Shown here: positions 26,820 through 36,119 of the stretch, in pieces
Numbering within the stretch: position 1 is the first letter of the stretch
How the letters are laid out: each line of letters begins with the position of its first letter
Assembly (NCBI GenBank): GCA_017397305.1
Contig: JAFQJB010000011.1
Coordinates: 1-64,000, forward strand
DNA: 64,000 nucleotides
From: Clostridia bacterium
GTDB lineage: Bacteria > Bacillota > Clostridia > Christensenellales > Borkfalkiaceae
Reading direction: 5' to 3'
Translations under genes and position numbers: made by a program
Notes under the pieces: model-generated
Seen by the model: only the letters and a program-made list of their open reading frames with translations
Told to the model about the DNA's origin: nothing
The model's database searches: none

Positions 26820-27598
26820 ACGACAGACTGCTCAACCAACTTATAATCGCTGATAAGACTGCCCGAAGCGTCCTTAAAGCAAAGGTTACCGCCGTTCTCA
26901 GCACTATATCCTACTGGAACGTTAGAGAAAACCTTGTCGCCTTGACTTACGTAAACGTGTTCTAAGCCGTTTATTACGGTTGAAAAGTTGGTGCTGTGGG
27001 TTATTTCCATTGAAAAGCTTCCGTCTTCACTTGAACTTACCCAAGCAACCGTTCCGTCGCAAGGTGCGTACACACTGCTCTCACCAGTAAAACCGATAAC
27101 TCCGTCACTTAAAGTAACGCTTACTTGTTCGTCTAATGCAAGGACGGGTGCAAACTGGTCGTAACTTCTCTCGTCGACTTGTTCCACCCCACTATTCGAG
27201 CCGAAAACCTCACGCATAAAAACGTTTATACCGCTGTCGGGATAGAATGCATTGGTCAAAAATATAGTCGCAACAAGTACGCCGATAATGATGAATTGCG
27301 TGCCAATTATGGATATTTTTGAACGAGATTTTTTAACCTTTTTCTCTATCGATACCGTCTCTTTTTGTTCAAAATCGACCTGCTCTGTTGGTTGCTCTAA
27401 AATATTCTCGATAGGCTCTTTAATCGGCTCTTGGTTTTCTTGACTTAAATTGACCTTGGTTATCAATTTTTCCTTTACAACGTCGGGGTTTACCTCCTTT
27501 TTCTTTCGCTTGAAAAGTTTTTTGCCTTCCTTTACCGTAACCGAACAAGTGCTTACGGGAATTTCTAGCATTGACGCATACTGCAATTTTTCGTTCAT
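26807..27598 (-). CDS. spoIVFA: SpoIVFA-like membrane protein with LytM-type domain
   Basis: 263 residues. Basic, low-complexity cytoplasmic N-terminus (about 95 residues), one transmembrane segment (residues 97-120), then an external M23/LytM-like domain with VYAPCDGTVAWVSSSEDGSF and NGLEHVYVSQGDKVFSNVPV. The zinc-binding HxH of active M23 peptidases is not intact, as in SpoIVFA, which tethers and inhibits SpoIVFB. The call leans on gene order as well as the domain. Confidence 0.7.
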   Translation of the reverse strand: MNEKLQYASMLEIPVSTCSVTVKEGKKLFKRKKKEVNPDVVKEKLITKVNLSQENQEPIKEPIENILEQPTEQVDFEQKETVSIEKKVKKSRSKISIIGTQFIIIGVLVATIFLTNAFYPDSGINVFMREVFGSNSGVEQVDERSYDQFAPVLALDEQVSVTLSDGVIGFTGESSVYAPCDGTVAWVSSSEDGSFSMEITHSTNFSTVINGLEHVYVSQGDKVFSNVPVGYSAENGGNLCFKDASGSLISDYKLVEQSVVWEA

Positions 27599-27655
27599 AG
27601 CCGTTCTCCTTTACTTATTTCATAAAAAGCATATGAAAAAAAATTTGCCGTTATG

Positions 27656-27697
27656 ACAAAAAAAAGCCCACCGCAATATTAAAAATGCGGTGGGTTT
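27656..27697 (-). terminator. Terminator after apgM
   Basis: Stem AAACCCACCGCA with TGCGGTGGGCTTT (one G-T pair), loop about 10 nt, followed on the minus strand by TTTTT. Confidence 0.85.
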
Positions 27698-27706
27698 TGT
27701 CGTTTT

Positions 27707-28918
27707 TTATAAACTTAACAATTTGCCGACTAAGGTATGTCCTTTTTCTATATAAAGTCCCGTACTTTTTGCTTGGTCCTCATCGTAAGATTTTGCGCCG
27801 TTACCGATATCCTTTCCGCTCCTATAAAGCATGAACGGAATGGGGTCAGAGCAGTGCGTCATAGTAGATATTGGCGTTGGGTGGTCGGGTGCAATCAAAA
27901 GGGCAAACTCTTCTCCCCTTTGTTCTAACCCGTCTATTACCCTTTTAATAATTTTTTGGTCGATTTGCTCGATTGAATAAATTTTGTTTTTAGCATCGCC
28001 GTGGTGTCCGCACTCGTCAGGTGCTTCAACGTGCACGTAAACAAAGTCACAACCATTATCTAGCGCTTCAAGGCAAGCTTCAGCCTTTCCCTCAAAGTTG
28101 GTATCGTAATTACCAGTTGCACCTTCAACCTCAACGACTTGCATATTTGCAATCTTGCCCATGCCTTTAAGAAGGTCGACCGCTGAAATCATTGCACCTT
28201 TAACGCCGTATTTTACCTTAAAATCTTCAAGCGACGGCTTGGTGCCTTCCCCCCAAAGCCAAATTGAGTTGGCGGGGTTCTTGCCCTCCCTTACCCTCTT
28301 TAAGTTTACGGGGTGGTCTTTAAGTAACTGGTGTGATTTTTCCATAAGGGCAAGCAGTTTTTTGCCTTGTTCGCTCTTAGGGAGATAGTCTTTTATAGGT
28401 TTTCCCGTTATATCGTGTGGTGGCGTAAAATCGCCCGCAATCGTGCCGTTTTCAATAACTAAGCAATGACGATAGCTTATGCCTGCGAAAAAGGTGTATT
28501 CTTCGTTATCCAAATGCTCTTTTAAGTATTCGATAAGAATTTTTGCTTCCCTCGTTGAAATTTCCCCACCGCTATAATCGACCATGGTTTTATCGCAAAA
28601 CTTTTGTTCGTTAGATAGGGTTACGAGGTTAGTTCTAACCGTAACGTCGGTGTCTTTTAGGTCGATACCGATAGACGCAGCCTCGAGCGGTGACCTACCA
28701 GTGTATCCTATTTCAGGGTCGTAGCCTAAAACCGAAAGGTTTGCAACGTCGCTTCCCGGTTTCATACCGCAAGGAACGGTCTTTGCAAGCCCAACTATGC
28801 TTTTTGGTGCAAGGCTATCCATACAAGGCTTATTTGCAAGCATTAGGGGGGTTTTATCGTTTAGGCTTGGTTGGTGAAAATCCGCCATACCATCGCCCAA
28901 AATTACAACGTATTTCAT
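27707..28918 (-). CDS. apgM: Cofactor-independent phosphoglycerate mutase, archaeal type (ApgM family)
   Basis: 403 residues from the ATG at 28918, which overlaps the ung stop (ATGA). Alkaline-phosphatase superfamily: VVILGDGMADF with the first metal Asp, the Ser in GSDVANLSVLGYDP, and the metal ligands HVEAPDECGHHGD and LLIAPDHPTP. Members of this subfamily interconvert 2- and 3-phosphoglycerate, while some bacterial ones have been proposed as homoserine kinases; the sequence does not separate these. No threonine genes adjoin. Confidence 0.85.
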   Translation of the reverse strand: MKYVVILGDGMADFHQPSLNDKTPLMLANKPCMDSLAPKSIVGLAKTVPCGMKPGSDVANLSVLGYDPEIGYTGRSPLEAASIGIDLKDTDVTVRTNLVTLSNEQKFCDKTMVDYSGGEISTREAKILIEYLKEHLDNEEYTFFAGISYRHCLVIENGTIAGDFTPPHDITGKPIKDYLPKSEQGKKLLALMEKSHQLLKDHPVNLKRVREGKNPANSIWLWGEGTKPSLEDFKVKYGVKGAMISAVDLLKGMGKIANMQVVEVEGATGNYDTNFEGKAEACLEALDNGCDFVYVHVEAPDECGHHGDAKNKIYSIEQIDQKIIKRVIDGLEQRGEEFALLIAPDHPTPISTMTHCSDPIPFMLYRSGKDIGNGAKSYDEDQAKSTGLYIEKGHTLVGKLLSL

Positions 28919-29583
28919 AGTGCGCTCCAATCAATAGGTGTTTTATTGTGTGAAATTAAATATTCGTTGGTCTTTTTGAAGTGTCCGCACCCAAAAAAGC
29001 CGTTGTATGCGGATAACGGGCTTGGGTGTGCACATTCCAAAACGAGATGTTTGTTAGTATCAATTAGTGCCTTTTTGCTCCGTGCGTTTGCGCCCCAAAG
29101 CAAAAACACAACGTTCTCTTTTAAGGTGGAAATCTTTTTTATTATTCCGTCGGTAAAACTTTCCCACCCCTTACCTTTGTGGGAATTTGCTTGATGCGCC
29201 CTAACGGTAAGCACAGTGTTTAGAAGCAACACCCCTTGCTTTGCCCAACCTGTAAGGTTACCGCTTTTTCTTATAGGAACGCCAAGCTCTGCATTCAATT
29301 CCTTATACATATTGACAAGCGAGGGCGGAACGTCAACCCCGTCGGGCACCGAAAAGGAAAGCCCCATTGCTTGCCCTTCGTTGTGGTATGGGTCTTGGCC
29401 TAATAAAACCACCTTTACACCCTCAAACGACGTGATTTTCATACTGTTAAAAATGTCGTGCATTGGGGGATAGATTGTTTTAGTAAAATATTCGGTTTTC
29501 AAAAACTCTCTTAAGGATAGATATTCATTAGAAGAAAATTCTTCCTTTAATACCTCGTCCCACTCTTCAGTAATTTTTATCAT
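28915..29583 (-). CDS. ung: Uracil-DNA glycosylase
   Basis: 222 residues, family 1 UDG. Motif A GQDPYHNEGQAMGLSFSVP with the catalytic Asp near residue 62, and motif B HPSPLSAYNGFFGC with the catalytic His. Removes uracil from DNA as the first step of base excision repair. Precedes and overlaps apgM by 4 bp. Confidence 0.97.
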   Translation of the reverse strand: MIKITEEWDEVLKEEFSSNEYLSLREFLKTEYFTKTIYPPMHDIFNSMKITSFEGVKVVLLGQDPYHNEGQAMGLSFSVPDGVDVPPSLVNMYKELNAELGVPIRKSGNLTGWAKQGVLLLNTVLTVRAHQANSHKGKGWESFTDGIIKKISTLKENVVFLLWGANARSKKALIDTNKHLVLECAHPSPLSAYNGFFGCGHFKKTNEYLISHNKTPIDWSAL

Positions 29584-29603
29584 TTACGCTTATCCTTTAC
29601 GCT

Positions 29604-29633
29604 ATTGTATCATATTTCGGTTGACAAAAGCAA
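29604..29633 (-). promoter_or_regulatory. Possible ung promoter
   Basis: Minus-strand TTGCTT (29633-29628), 18 bp, TACAAT (29609-29604). Its -35 overlaps the spacer of the divergent mntP promoter. Confidence 0.4.
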
Positions 29634-29649
29634 TATAATTTTGTACACT
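29621..29649 (+). promoter_or_regulatory. mntP promoter
   Basis: TTGACA (29621-29626), 17 bp, TACACT (29644-29649). The leader to the ATG is about 28 nt, too short for a yybP-ykoY manganese riboswitch. Confidence 0.6.
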
Positions 29650-29683
29650 GAAAACATATTTTATTAACGTTTAAGTTGGTTTT

Positions 29684-30277
29684 ATGAAGATTTATGAAGT
29701 AATTTTAATCGGCATCGTTCTATCAATCGACGCATGCGCCATAACCATTGCAAACTGCGCCACCTATAAGGGTAGGCTCAGCACAAAAAAAGAATGGTCC
29801 ATGCCCGTTGCCTTTGCCCTCTTTCAAGGGGTGATGCCACTTATAGGTTTTTTTGTAGGCTATCTTTTCCTAGATTATATCGCCTCGGCAACCAAGTTTA
29901 TAACGGCGGGCATTTTCTTTTTGCTTGCGGGAAAAATTGTGTTTGACGTGGTAAAGGAAAAAATTTGCGAGCGAAAGATTGTTGAGGTGGATAGGTCGGC
30001 TTGCAAGGTTAAAAAGCCGTTTAGCATTGGCGTTCTTCTTTTGCAAGCGGTTGCAACAAGTATTGACGCACTTGCGGTGGGCGTAACGTTAATCGATTTA
30101 ACCTTTTCAGTGTTCTTTGCCGTGCTAATCATATCCGCAGTAACATTTGTTTTCGTTTCATGCTCGCTCTTTTTTGGAAAACGACTCGGCAAGCTTTTTG
30201 GTAAATATGCCGAGTGGGTGGGTGCGGTTATCCTTTTAGCACTTGCAATAAAATCGCTAATTGAAGGACTTATATAA
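29684..30277 (+). CDS. mntP: MntP-type manganese efflux pump
   Basis: 197 residues, six transmembrane segments as two related halves. The paired motifs LSIDACAITIANC (residues 14-26) and ATSIDALAVGVTLI (about residues 126-139) carry the conserved Asp residues of MntP/YebN. It exports Mn2+ to avoid toxicity. Single plus-strand gene with own promoter and terminator. Confidence 0.93.
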   Translation: MKIYEVILIGIVLSIDACAITIANCATYKGRLSTKKEWSMPVAFALFQGVMPLIGFFVGYLFLDYIASATKFITAGIFFLLAGKIVFDVVKEKICERKIVEVDRSACKVKKPFSIGVLLLQAVATSIDALAVGVTLIDLTFSVFFAVLIISAVTFVFVSCSLFFGKRLGKLFGKYAEWVGAVILLALAIKSLIEGLI

Positions 30278-30281
30278 AAGC

Positions 30282-30314
30282 AAAATCCGTTGCATTTCGC
30301 AACGGATTTTTTTA
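30282..30314. terminator. Bidirectional terminator between mntP and the beta-helix lipoprotein gene
   Basis: 12-bp stem AAAATCCGTTGC with GCAACGGATTTT and a 5-nt loop. It has a T7 run on the plus strand and TTTTGCTTTT on the minus strand, and lies between convergent genes. Confidence 0.88.
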
Positions 30315-30315
30315 A

Positions 30316-31287
30316 TTAGCCTAACAAAAGTTGTTCGTCCATATTATATTCAACTTTTCCCGAAGAGATTCCTTCAAAATAAAATTCACTCGCCTCTGGG
30401 ATAACTTCCCAAGTGTTAACGCCAAACTTAACTATACCCGACGCATTATCAAGTATATTTAGGTAATTACTTCCGCTCAAGGTGTCTTTTAGATAGAAGA
30501 CGTTGCCCGAAATGTCGCAATCGGTTAGGTGGCAGTTGGCAAGGTGGATAACACTGCTACCCGTTCCCTTAAAGGTATTTCCCGTAATAATTACCGTGCC
30601 CGTCAACCTATTTCCACCTATTTGCAACGCATTGTACTCAATGGTGTTAAAAATGCAGTCTTTAACGGTCAAGTTTTCACAAAGGTTTACCCTTACCGCC
30701 GTAAGTTTTCCGCCCGATGAAATACCGATAAATTCACAGCCTATTAACGACAAATCTTTTATCAATGCATCGTTTTGGTTGGATATTTGTGCATTTTCAG
30801 TAAACTTGCAGTTTTTTATGGTTATGCCGTTAACTTGCTCGGGCATTGTAAAGTTACCTTCAAACGAAAGTCCGTCTATCGTAATATTTTCTATCGTGCC
30901 AGCGGTGGACATTATCCTACTAACCTTCGAGCCCTTTTCAAAACAAAGGTAAAGATTTTTTGCCGTGGTGTATAAAGTTACGCCAGTATAGTCGCTTCTC
31001 TTTAAGAACAAAAACTCGTTATCCTTTGCCCCTGCTATAGCATCGTAGCAATCGTTTGCCGATACAACCTTAGAGTTTGGAACCTCAATATATTGTTGAC
31101 AAATCGTACACTTTTTCTCCTTAGAAAAAGCCGTTTTATCTTGTTCAAAATATCCAACCTCGCCAGTAGATTGATAATCGTGTGCGCAAACTGGTTGCTT
31201 GTCGCCCTCATTACCCCCGCAAGCGACGGCGAAAGTTAAGCAGAAAACACTGAGCATTACTGCTATAAGTGATAAAAACCTTCTCAT
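30316..31287 (-). CDS. Lipoprotein with right-handed beta-helix repeats
   Basis: 323 residues. Lipobox AVACGG (Cys near residue 23), then a His/Cys-containing segment CAHDYQSTGEVGYFEQDKT and CTICQQYIEV of the type found before LRR repeats in Clostridia surface proteins. Residues 110-290 show the spaced ITIDGLSFEG, ITIKNCKFTE, LSLIGCEFIG, LTVKDCIFNT, VIITGNTFKG pattern of a parallel beta-helix. Probably surface-anchored; ligand or glycan unknown. 20 bp after icd with a weak ribosome-binding site, so it may be co-transcribed. Confidence 0.75.
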   Translation of the reverse strand: MRRFLSLIAVMLSVFCLTFAVACGGNEGDKQPVCAHDYQSTGEVGYFEQDKTAFSKEKKCTICQQYIEVPNSKVVSANDCYDAIAGAKDNEFLFLKRSDYTGVTLYTTAKNLYLCFEKGSKVSRIMSTAGTIENITIDGLSFEGNFTMPEQVNGITIKNCKFTENAQISNQNDALIKDLSLIGCEFIGISSGGKLTAVRVNLCENLTVKDCIFNTIEYNALQIGGNRLTGTVIITGNTFKGTGSSVIHLANCHLTDCDISGNVFYLKDTLSGSNYLNILDNASGIVKFGVNTWEVIPEASEFYFEGISSGKVEYNMDEQLLLG

Positions 31288-31307
31288 TCGTTTTCCCTAT
31301 TATCTTT

Positions 31308-32507
31308 TTATATGCGTTTTGCAATGGCTTCCAAAAACTCTTTAGAAGAAAGTTTTTGTGCCTTTACGCCTTCTTTTTTGAACATTGAAAGGAGGTCGCC
31401 CGTCATTTCACCGCTCTCAATGGTATCAATCGTGGCTTTTTCAAGGCGGTTTGCAAAGTCGATAAGTTCACTGCTACCGTCAAGTTCACCACGTTTTCTA
31501 AGTGCCCCCGACCACGCAAATATAGTCGCTACGGGGTTGGTTGAAGTTTCTTCACCCTTTATATATTTATAGTAGTGACGGGTTACCGTGCCGTGTGCCG
31601 CTTCGTATTCGTAAACGCCGTCGGGTGAAACGAGCACACTGGTCATCATTGCAAGACTTCCGTATGCGGTTGCAACCATGTCGCTCATAACGTCGCCGTC
31701 ATAGTTTTTGCATGCCCAAACGATACCGCCCTCGCTTCTAACGATTCTTGCAACGACGTCGTCGATAAGTGTGTACATATACTCTATACCCGCACTTTCA
31801 AACTTCTCTTTATACTCTTCATTATAAACGCGTTCAAAAATAGCCTTAAAGTTTCCGTCGTAAACCTTACTTATGGTGTCTTTGGTAGAAAACCAAAGTG
31901 GAAGTTTCATGTCTAGCGCATAGTTAAAGCAAGCGCGTGCAAAACTTTCAATCGATTTATCGGTGTTGTGCATTGCCATTACTACACCGCCGTCAGCAAA
32001 GTCAAACACTTTCTTTTCCACTTTTTCGCCGTTTGTATCGGTATAGCATAAAGTTGCACTGCCAACCCCCGCCTTTCCGTCAACAGCCTTGTAAATATCG
32101 CCGTACGCATGTCTTGCAATAACGATAGGCTTTTTCCACGTGGGAATATAGGGGGTTATTCCGTCCACGATAATAGGCGCGCGGAAAACCGTGCCGTCAA
32201 GCATTGCCCTTATCGTTCCGTTGGGACTTTTATACATCTTTTTAAGCGAATATTCTTCCACCCTTTGCGCATTGGGGGTTATGGTTGCACACTTAACTGC
32301 AACGCCGTACTTTTTGGTTGCAATCGCACTATCAACCGTAACCTTATCGTCGGTCAAATCTCTGTTTTTTAAGCCGAGGTCGTAATATTCGGTTTTCAAC
32401 TCTACGAACGGGCAAATTAAAATATCCTTTATCCATTGCCACAAAATTCTTGTCATTTCGTCGCCGTCCATTTCAACTAACGGCGTTACCATTTTAATTT
32501 TTTCCAT
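31308..32507 (-). CDS. icd: NADP-dependent isocitrate dehydrogenase, eukaryote-like subfamily
   Basis: 399 residues. It oxidatively decarboxylates isocitrate to 2-oxoglutarate. The N-terminus [18 protein letters not shown], substrate motif [19 protein letters not shown], and the metal/NADP part [20 protein letters not shown] and [14 protein letters not shown] are those of the IDH subfamily that includes mitochondrial and many anaerobe enzymes, not the E. coli type. It supplies 2-oxoglutarate for glutamate synthesis, matching gdhA elsewhere in the window. No other TCA-cycle gene is present here. Confidence 0.93.
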   Translation of the reverse strand: MEKIKMVTPLVEMDGDEMTRILWQWIKDILICPFVELKTEYYDLGLKNRDLTDDKVTVDSAIATKKYGVAVKCATITPNAQRVEEYSLKKMYKSPNGTIRAMLDGTVFRAPIIVDGITPYIPTWKKPIVIARHAYGDIYKAVDGKAGVGSATLCYTDTNGEKVEKKVFDFADGGVVMAMHNTDKSIESFARACFNYALDMKLPLWFSTKDTISKVYDGNFKAIFERVYNEEYKEKFESAGIEYMYTLIDDVVARIVRSEGGIVWACKNYDGDVMSDMVATAYGSLAMMTSVLVSPDGVYEYEAAHGTVTRHYYKYIKGEETSTNPVATIFAWSGALRKRGELDGSSELIDFANRLEKATIDTIESGEMTGDLLSMFKKEGVKAQKLSSKEFLEAIAKRI

Positions 32508-32558
32508 TTGTTTTTCTCCTTTAATTTTCCCTTGTATTTTATCACAACTCTCGTTATT

Positions 32559-33659
32559 TTACAAGTGTTTTGTCCCCTTAGAGCCAACACCTGCTAAAAT
32601 ACCCGACTTAAAAACCGTTTGACACGAACATTTTTCAGCAAACTCCCTTTCGCAAAGGAGTATCAGTCGGTCAATCACGGCGGAAAATTCCTTAATGGTT
32701 TTTGTGTGCAAATAATAGGCAAGCGAGCCGGGGACGGTGTTTATTTCATTGACCAAAACCTCCCCGCCCGAAATAAAAAAGTCTATCCTGATTATACCGC
32801 GTGCATCAAGTTCTAAATAAATTTTCTCCGTTAAGTTTTTTATCTTTTTTGAAAGGCTTTCCTTTATGTCCGCGGGGAAAACCCTATCCCCCTTTTCATA
32901 TTTATCCTTAAAGGTCAAAACCGCATCTTTCCCTACTGGCTTTTCACACTCGGAAACGACAACCTTTCCGTTCTCGTCTAGATAGCACGAGCAGTTAATC
33001 TCGATAAAATCTTTAAGGCAAGGCTCTATTAAGACACAACTGCCGTACCTAAGCGCACCCGCCACCGCCTTTTTAAGTTCGCTCAAATCTTTAGCGACCG
33101 CAATACCTATGCTAGAGCCTAAAAGGTTTGGTTTTACTATGGCGGGGAAAACCACCTTTTCAATGTTCTCACCAATCTCTTCAACCGATTTTACCACAAG
33201 TGACTGAAGGGTTTTTACGCCCATTCCTTTAAGTGCAATTTTTGTAAAACGTTTATCCATACACACAGAAGAAGCGAGCACGTTTGGCGAGCACAGCGGA
33301 ACACCACATAGGTTAAGCAGTCCCGCTAAACTCCCGTTCTCCCCCTCTCCGCCGTGCATACAATTTATTGCAACCGCAATTTCACCGATTGGCTTTAATC
33401 TTTTGCCCTTAACCTCGTAAAGAAGGTTATTTCCACCAATAAATGTCACCCTTTTAAGTTTGTTTTTATCGGTTTTTATAAGTGCGTCGACGTCTAGGTT
33501 GACCTTTTGGTCATACCGCCACACCCCGCCTTCATCGACGTAAATAGGATACACATTGTACTTTTGCTTATCTATTGCATTCGCCGTCAAAACACCAGTT
33601 ATGATAGAAACGTCGTGCTCTACCGACTGCCCACCAAAAAATACCGCCACGTTTTTCAT
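32559..33659 (-). CDS. ddl: D-alanine--D-alanine ligase
   Basis: 366 residues, ATP-grasp. Motifs: FFGGQSVEHDVSIITG at the N-terminus, INCMHGGEGENGSLAGLL, and NEINTVPGSLAYYL at the C-terminus with the metal-binding Glu/Asn. Makes D-Ala-D-Ala for peptidoglycan, the substrate of the upstream murF product. Its ribosome-binding site lies in the arm of a terminator-like hairpin. Confidence 0.95.
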   Translation of the reverse strand: MKNVAVFFGGQSVEHDVSIITGVLTANAIDKQKYNVYPIYVDEGGVWRYDQKVNLDVDALIKTDKNKLKRVTFIGGNNLLYEVKGKRLKPIGEIAVAINCMHGGEGENGSLAGLLNLCGVPLCSPNVLASSVCMDKRFTKIALKGMGVKTLQSLVVKSVEEIGENIEKVVFPAIVKPNLLGSSIGIAVAKDLSELKKAVAGALRYGSCVLIEPCLKDFIEINCSCYLDENGKVVVSECEKPVGKDAVLTFKDKYEKGDRVFPADIKESLSKKIKNLTEKIYLELDARGIIRIDFFISGGEVLVNEINTVPGSLAYYLHTKTIKEFSAVIDRLILLCEREFAEKCSCQTVFKSGILAGVGSKGTKHL

Positions 33660-33702
33660 AAAAAATAAAACACCTCCGCATATTTTTTTGCTTTGGTGTT
33701 TT
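33655..33702 (-). terminator. Terminator/attenuator between murF and ddl
   Basis: Stem AAAACACC with GGTGTTTT (33667-33702) followed by ATTTTTT on the minus strand. The right arm overlaps the ddl Shine-Dalgarno GGAGG (33677-33673), so folding would both end transcripts and hide the ribosome-binding site. Confidence 0.6.
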
Positions 33703-33727
33703 GTTTATTTATCCTTTACTAAAAGTT

Positions 33728-35404
33728 TTAGTTGTAGTTATCGGGCAAATCGTTTTCAAAAAGAACAACGTCGCCCTCTTTTAAGATTTCGCTTAAAATC
33801 TCGTTGCCTTTGTTTAGCGATTTTGCAAACTTGATATTCTCCCTATCCATACCGCCGTCGATAAGTCCGTTTATTATGGTTTCGGAATTGTGATTGCCGA
33901 TTACGATAACTATATCCGCGTGCTTTGCAAGGCGACGCCCAAACTCTAAATTCATAACACTTTCCATTTTGCCAAGTTCCACAAGCCCAGGGGTGAGCAC
34001 GATTTTTCTACCCTCAAAGGTGTCTAAAACTTGCATTGCAGCCTTAGTGCCGTCCTCGTTAGAGTTATAACTATCGTCAATAATTATTATGTTTTTATTG
34101 TTAGGCACCAACTCTAATCTATGCCCGATAGACTGAATTCTGCCAATACCTAGCGCAATTTCTTTAGCGGTTAAACCGATTTTGTATGCAACCGCTGATG
34201 CAAGGCATATATTTTTAACACTATGGTTTCCAAGAAGCACGGTAGAACATTCCACCGCATCTTCACCTTTAATTTTAAGCTTAAAGGTCATACCCCTTCC
34301 GTCCATAACGATATCGGTTGCGGTAACAAGGTTATCTTCCCCCGAAAGTCCAGCAAAATATTTTTCGCCGTCGTACTTTGCGCTCAGTTCAACCGACGCA
34401 TCGTTATCTGTTGAAAAGAATGCTTTCTGCTCTCCGCTTAAATTTTCAAACAACTCAAACTTTGTGCTCTTTGTTGTTTCTATATCCTTAAAGGTTTCTA
34501 AGTGCTGATTGTTAACGCCCGTTAGAACGCCATATTGGGGACTAACAAGTTTTGCAAGCGCCTCAATATCGCCCTTGCTTCTTGCACCCATTTCGGCAAT
34601 AAACACGTCGTGCGTGCTGTCAAGTTTTTTTACCGTGAGGGCAATTCCTAGCGGGGTATTATATGATTCAGGGGTTGCCATAACCCTATACTTTGTGGAT
34701 AAAATCGTCTTTAAGATTTCTTTTACAGTGGTCTTTCCGTAACTTCCAGTAATACCTATCTTTAAGATATCAAGACTATCAAGTTTGGTCTTTGCAAGGC
34801 GCAAGAAGTGTTTTTTGCGCATTTCTTCATACGGCTCGTTAAGTCCGTACGCCAAGAACAATAGATATGGTGCAAGCATGGGTATTAAGCATAAAACCGA
34901 ATATCTAAGAAGGGCAAGTACGGGGGAGTTTACCGCAAACGCGATATAGTTTAGTAGCACGATAACCCCGAAGGTAAATGCAAACAAAACGGCAAAGTAT
35001 GAAATACAAAGCCTTACTAGACGTTTGGTCTTCTTTAAGGGGACTTTTGCGTTTACACTACTCTCCGACTTGATATACATAACGGTGAACAAAAGCTGAG
35101 AGGCAAAGCCTATGTATTGCGCCGAGGTTTCACCGATAAGTGCCGAAAAACACATGCTTAGTACCATAGAAAACAATAGCCCAAGTAGGCATAATAGCAT
35201 AAGCCTTGACCTATACGGCGTTTCTCTACTATATAGCCAGTTAAAGTATCTTCTTCCCTTGTATCCACATTGTTGAAGTACGAGCAAGAATTTTAACGAA
35301 GCATAAAAGAGCAATATCGCGTTGAAAACGCTTATACCCAAATAGATTGCAATTTGACCGTTTGCAAATAGCTCTGCAAAACTTGAAGCTTCTATAGGAA
35401 ACAT
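33728..35404 (-). CDS. murF: MurF with N-terminal membrane domain
   Basis: 558 residues, about 100 more than soluble MurF. Residues 1-190 contain five to six hydrophobic segments; the Mur ligase begins near residue 200. ATP loop GITGSYGKTTVKEIL, the substrate region IAEMGARSKGDIEALA, and the C-terminal IIDDSYNSNEDGTKAAM. It adds D-Ala-D-Ala to the UDP-MurNAc tripeptide. The membrane part may place the enzyme at the site of lipid I formation; such fusions occur in some Clostridia. Confidence 0.92.
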   Translation of the reverse strand: MFPIEASSFAELFANGQIAIYLGISVFNAILLFYASLKFLLVLQQCGYKGRRYFNWLYSRETPYRSRLMLLCLLGLLFSMVLSMCFSALIGETSAQYIGFASQLLFTVMYIKSESSVNAKVPLKKTKRLVRLCISYFAVLFAFTFGVIVLLNYIAFAVNSPVLALLRYSVLCLIPMLAPYLLFLAYGLNEPYEEMRKKHFLRLAKTKLDSLDILKIGITGSYGKTTVKEILKTILSTKYRVMATPESYNTPLGIALTVKKLDSTHDVFIAEMGARSKGDIEALAKLVSPQYGVLTGVNNQHLETFKDIETTKSTKFELFENLSGEQKAFFSTDNDASVELSAKYDGEKYFAGLSGEDNLVTATDIVMDGRGMTFKLKIKGEDAVECSTVLLGNHSVKNICLASAVAYKIGLTAKEIALGIGRIQSIGHRLELVPNNKNIIIIDDSYNSNEDGTKAAMQVLDTFEGRKIVLTPGLVELGKMESVMNLEFGRRLAKHADIVIVIGNHNSETIINGLIDGGMDRENIKFAKSLNKGNEILSEILKEGDVVLFENDLPDNYN

Positions 35405-35408
35405 TTTT

Positions 35409-36119
35409 TTATGAGAGTAAAAACTCCTTTACCTCCGTGTTGAATTTGAATTTTTTATCTATGAAACAAAAGTGCCCCGCATCTTCTAGCATAATAATTT
35501 TAGAGCCCTCTATAAGCCTATTTAACCGCTTTGCCATATAGGGCGGGGTTTCTTTATCATTCTTTCCGTTTATGATAAGGGTGGGGATTTTTATGTCCTT
35601 TGCCCTGTCGTCTAAATGTTCGTTTACCACCTTTATAAAGCTTTGCTTCATAACGGGGGATAGATTTTGATAATCTTTTGAATAAAAACCTTTAAGCCGT
35701 TCTTTTTTAACCAAAACTTTGAGCGTGTTAAACACGGCTTTTTTAAGGGTTTTCTTTATGGTTTTTTTGGGTTTTAACCCCGCACTCCCCGTGAGCACAA
35801 GTTTAGAAAACAAGTCTGGGTATCTACTTAAAAGTTTGATTGCCACCCTTCCCCCGAACGAGTGCGCAATGACGCACGGCTTTTGTATCCCCTTTTCCTT
35901 TATAAAGGAATAAACGTCGTCCACGTAATCGTCAAGAGAGTAAGGATAGGTCATATCGGTATTTTTGCCAAAGCCTTTTAAGTCTAGGGCAAAAATTTCA
36001 AAACTATCCTTAAAGGCGGGATATTGATAGGCAAAACTATTGCTATCAGCAAGGTAGCCGTGCAAAAAAAGAAGTGCCTTTTTATCTTCGGTGGAAAATT
36101 GATTGACAACTTTTCCCAA
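35409..36119 (-). CDS. Alpha/beta-hydrolase
   Basis: 236 residues, no signal peptide. Oxyanion region LLFLHGYLADSNSF, nucleophile elbow VIAHSFGGRVA (Ser near residue 90), acid region INGKNDKETPP and catalytic His in LEDAGHFCFI. A cytoplasmic esterase or related enzyme; the substrate is unknown. It directly adjoins rimI without a gap and precedes murF by 4 bp. Confidence 0.88.
   Translation of the reverse strand: MGKVVNQFSTEDKKALLFLHGYLADSNSFAYQYPAFKDSFEIFALDLKGFGKNTDMTYPYSLDDYVDDVYSFIKEKGIQKPCVIAHSFGGRVAIKLLSRYPDLFSKLVLTGSAGLKPKKTIKKTLKKAVFNTLKVLVKKERLKGFYSKDYQNLSPVMKQSFIKVVNEHLDDRAKDIKIPTLIINGKNDKETPPYMAKRLNRLIEGSKIIMLEDAGHFCFIDKKFKFNTEVKEFLLS

Noticed and set aside
29650-29683. Manganese riboswitch before mntP
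   Set aside because: The leader is only about 30 nt, too short for yybP-ykoY, and lacks its motifs.
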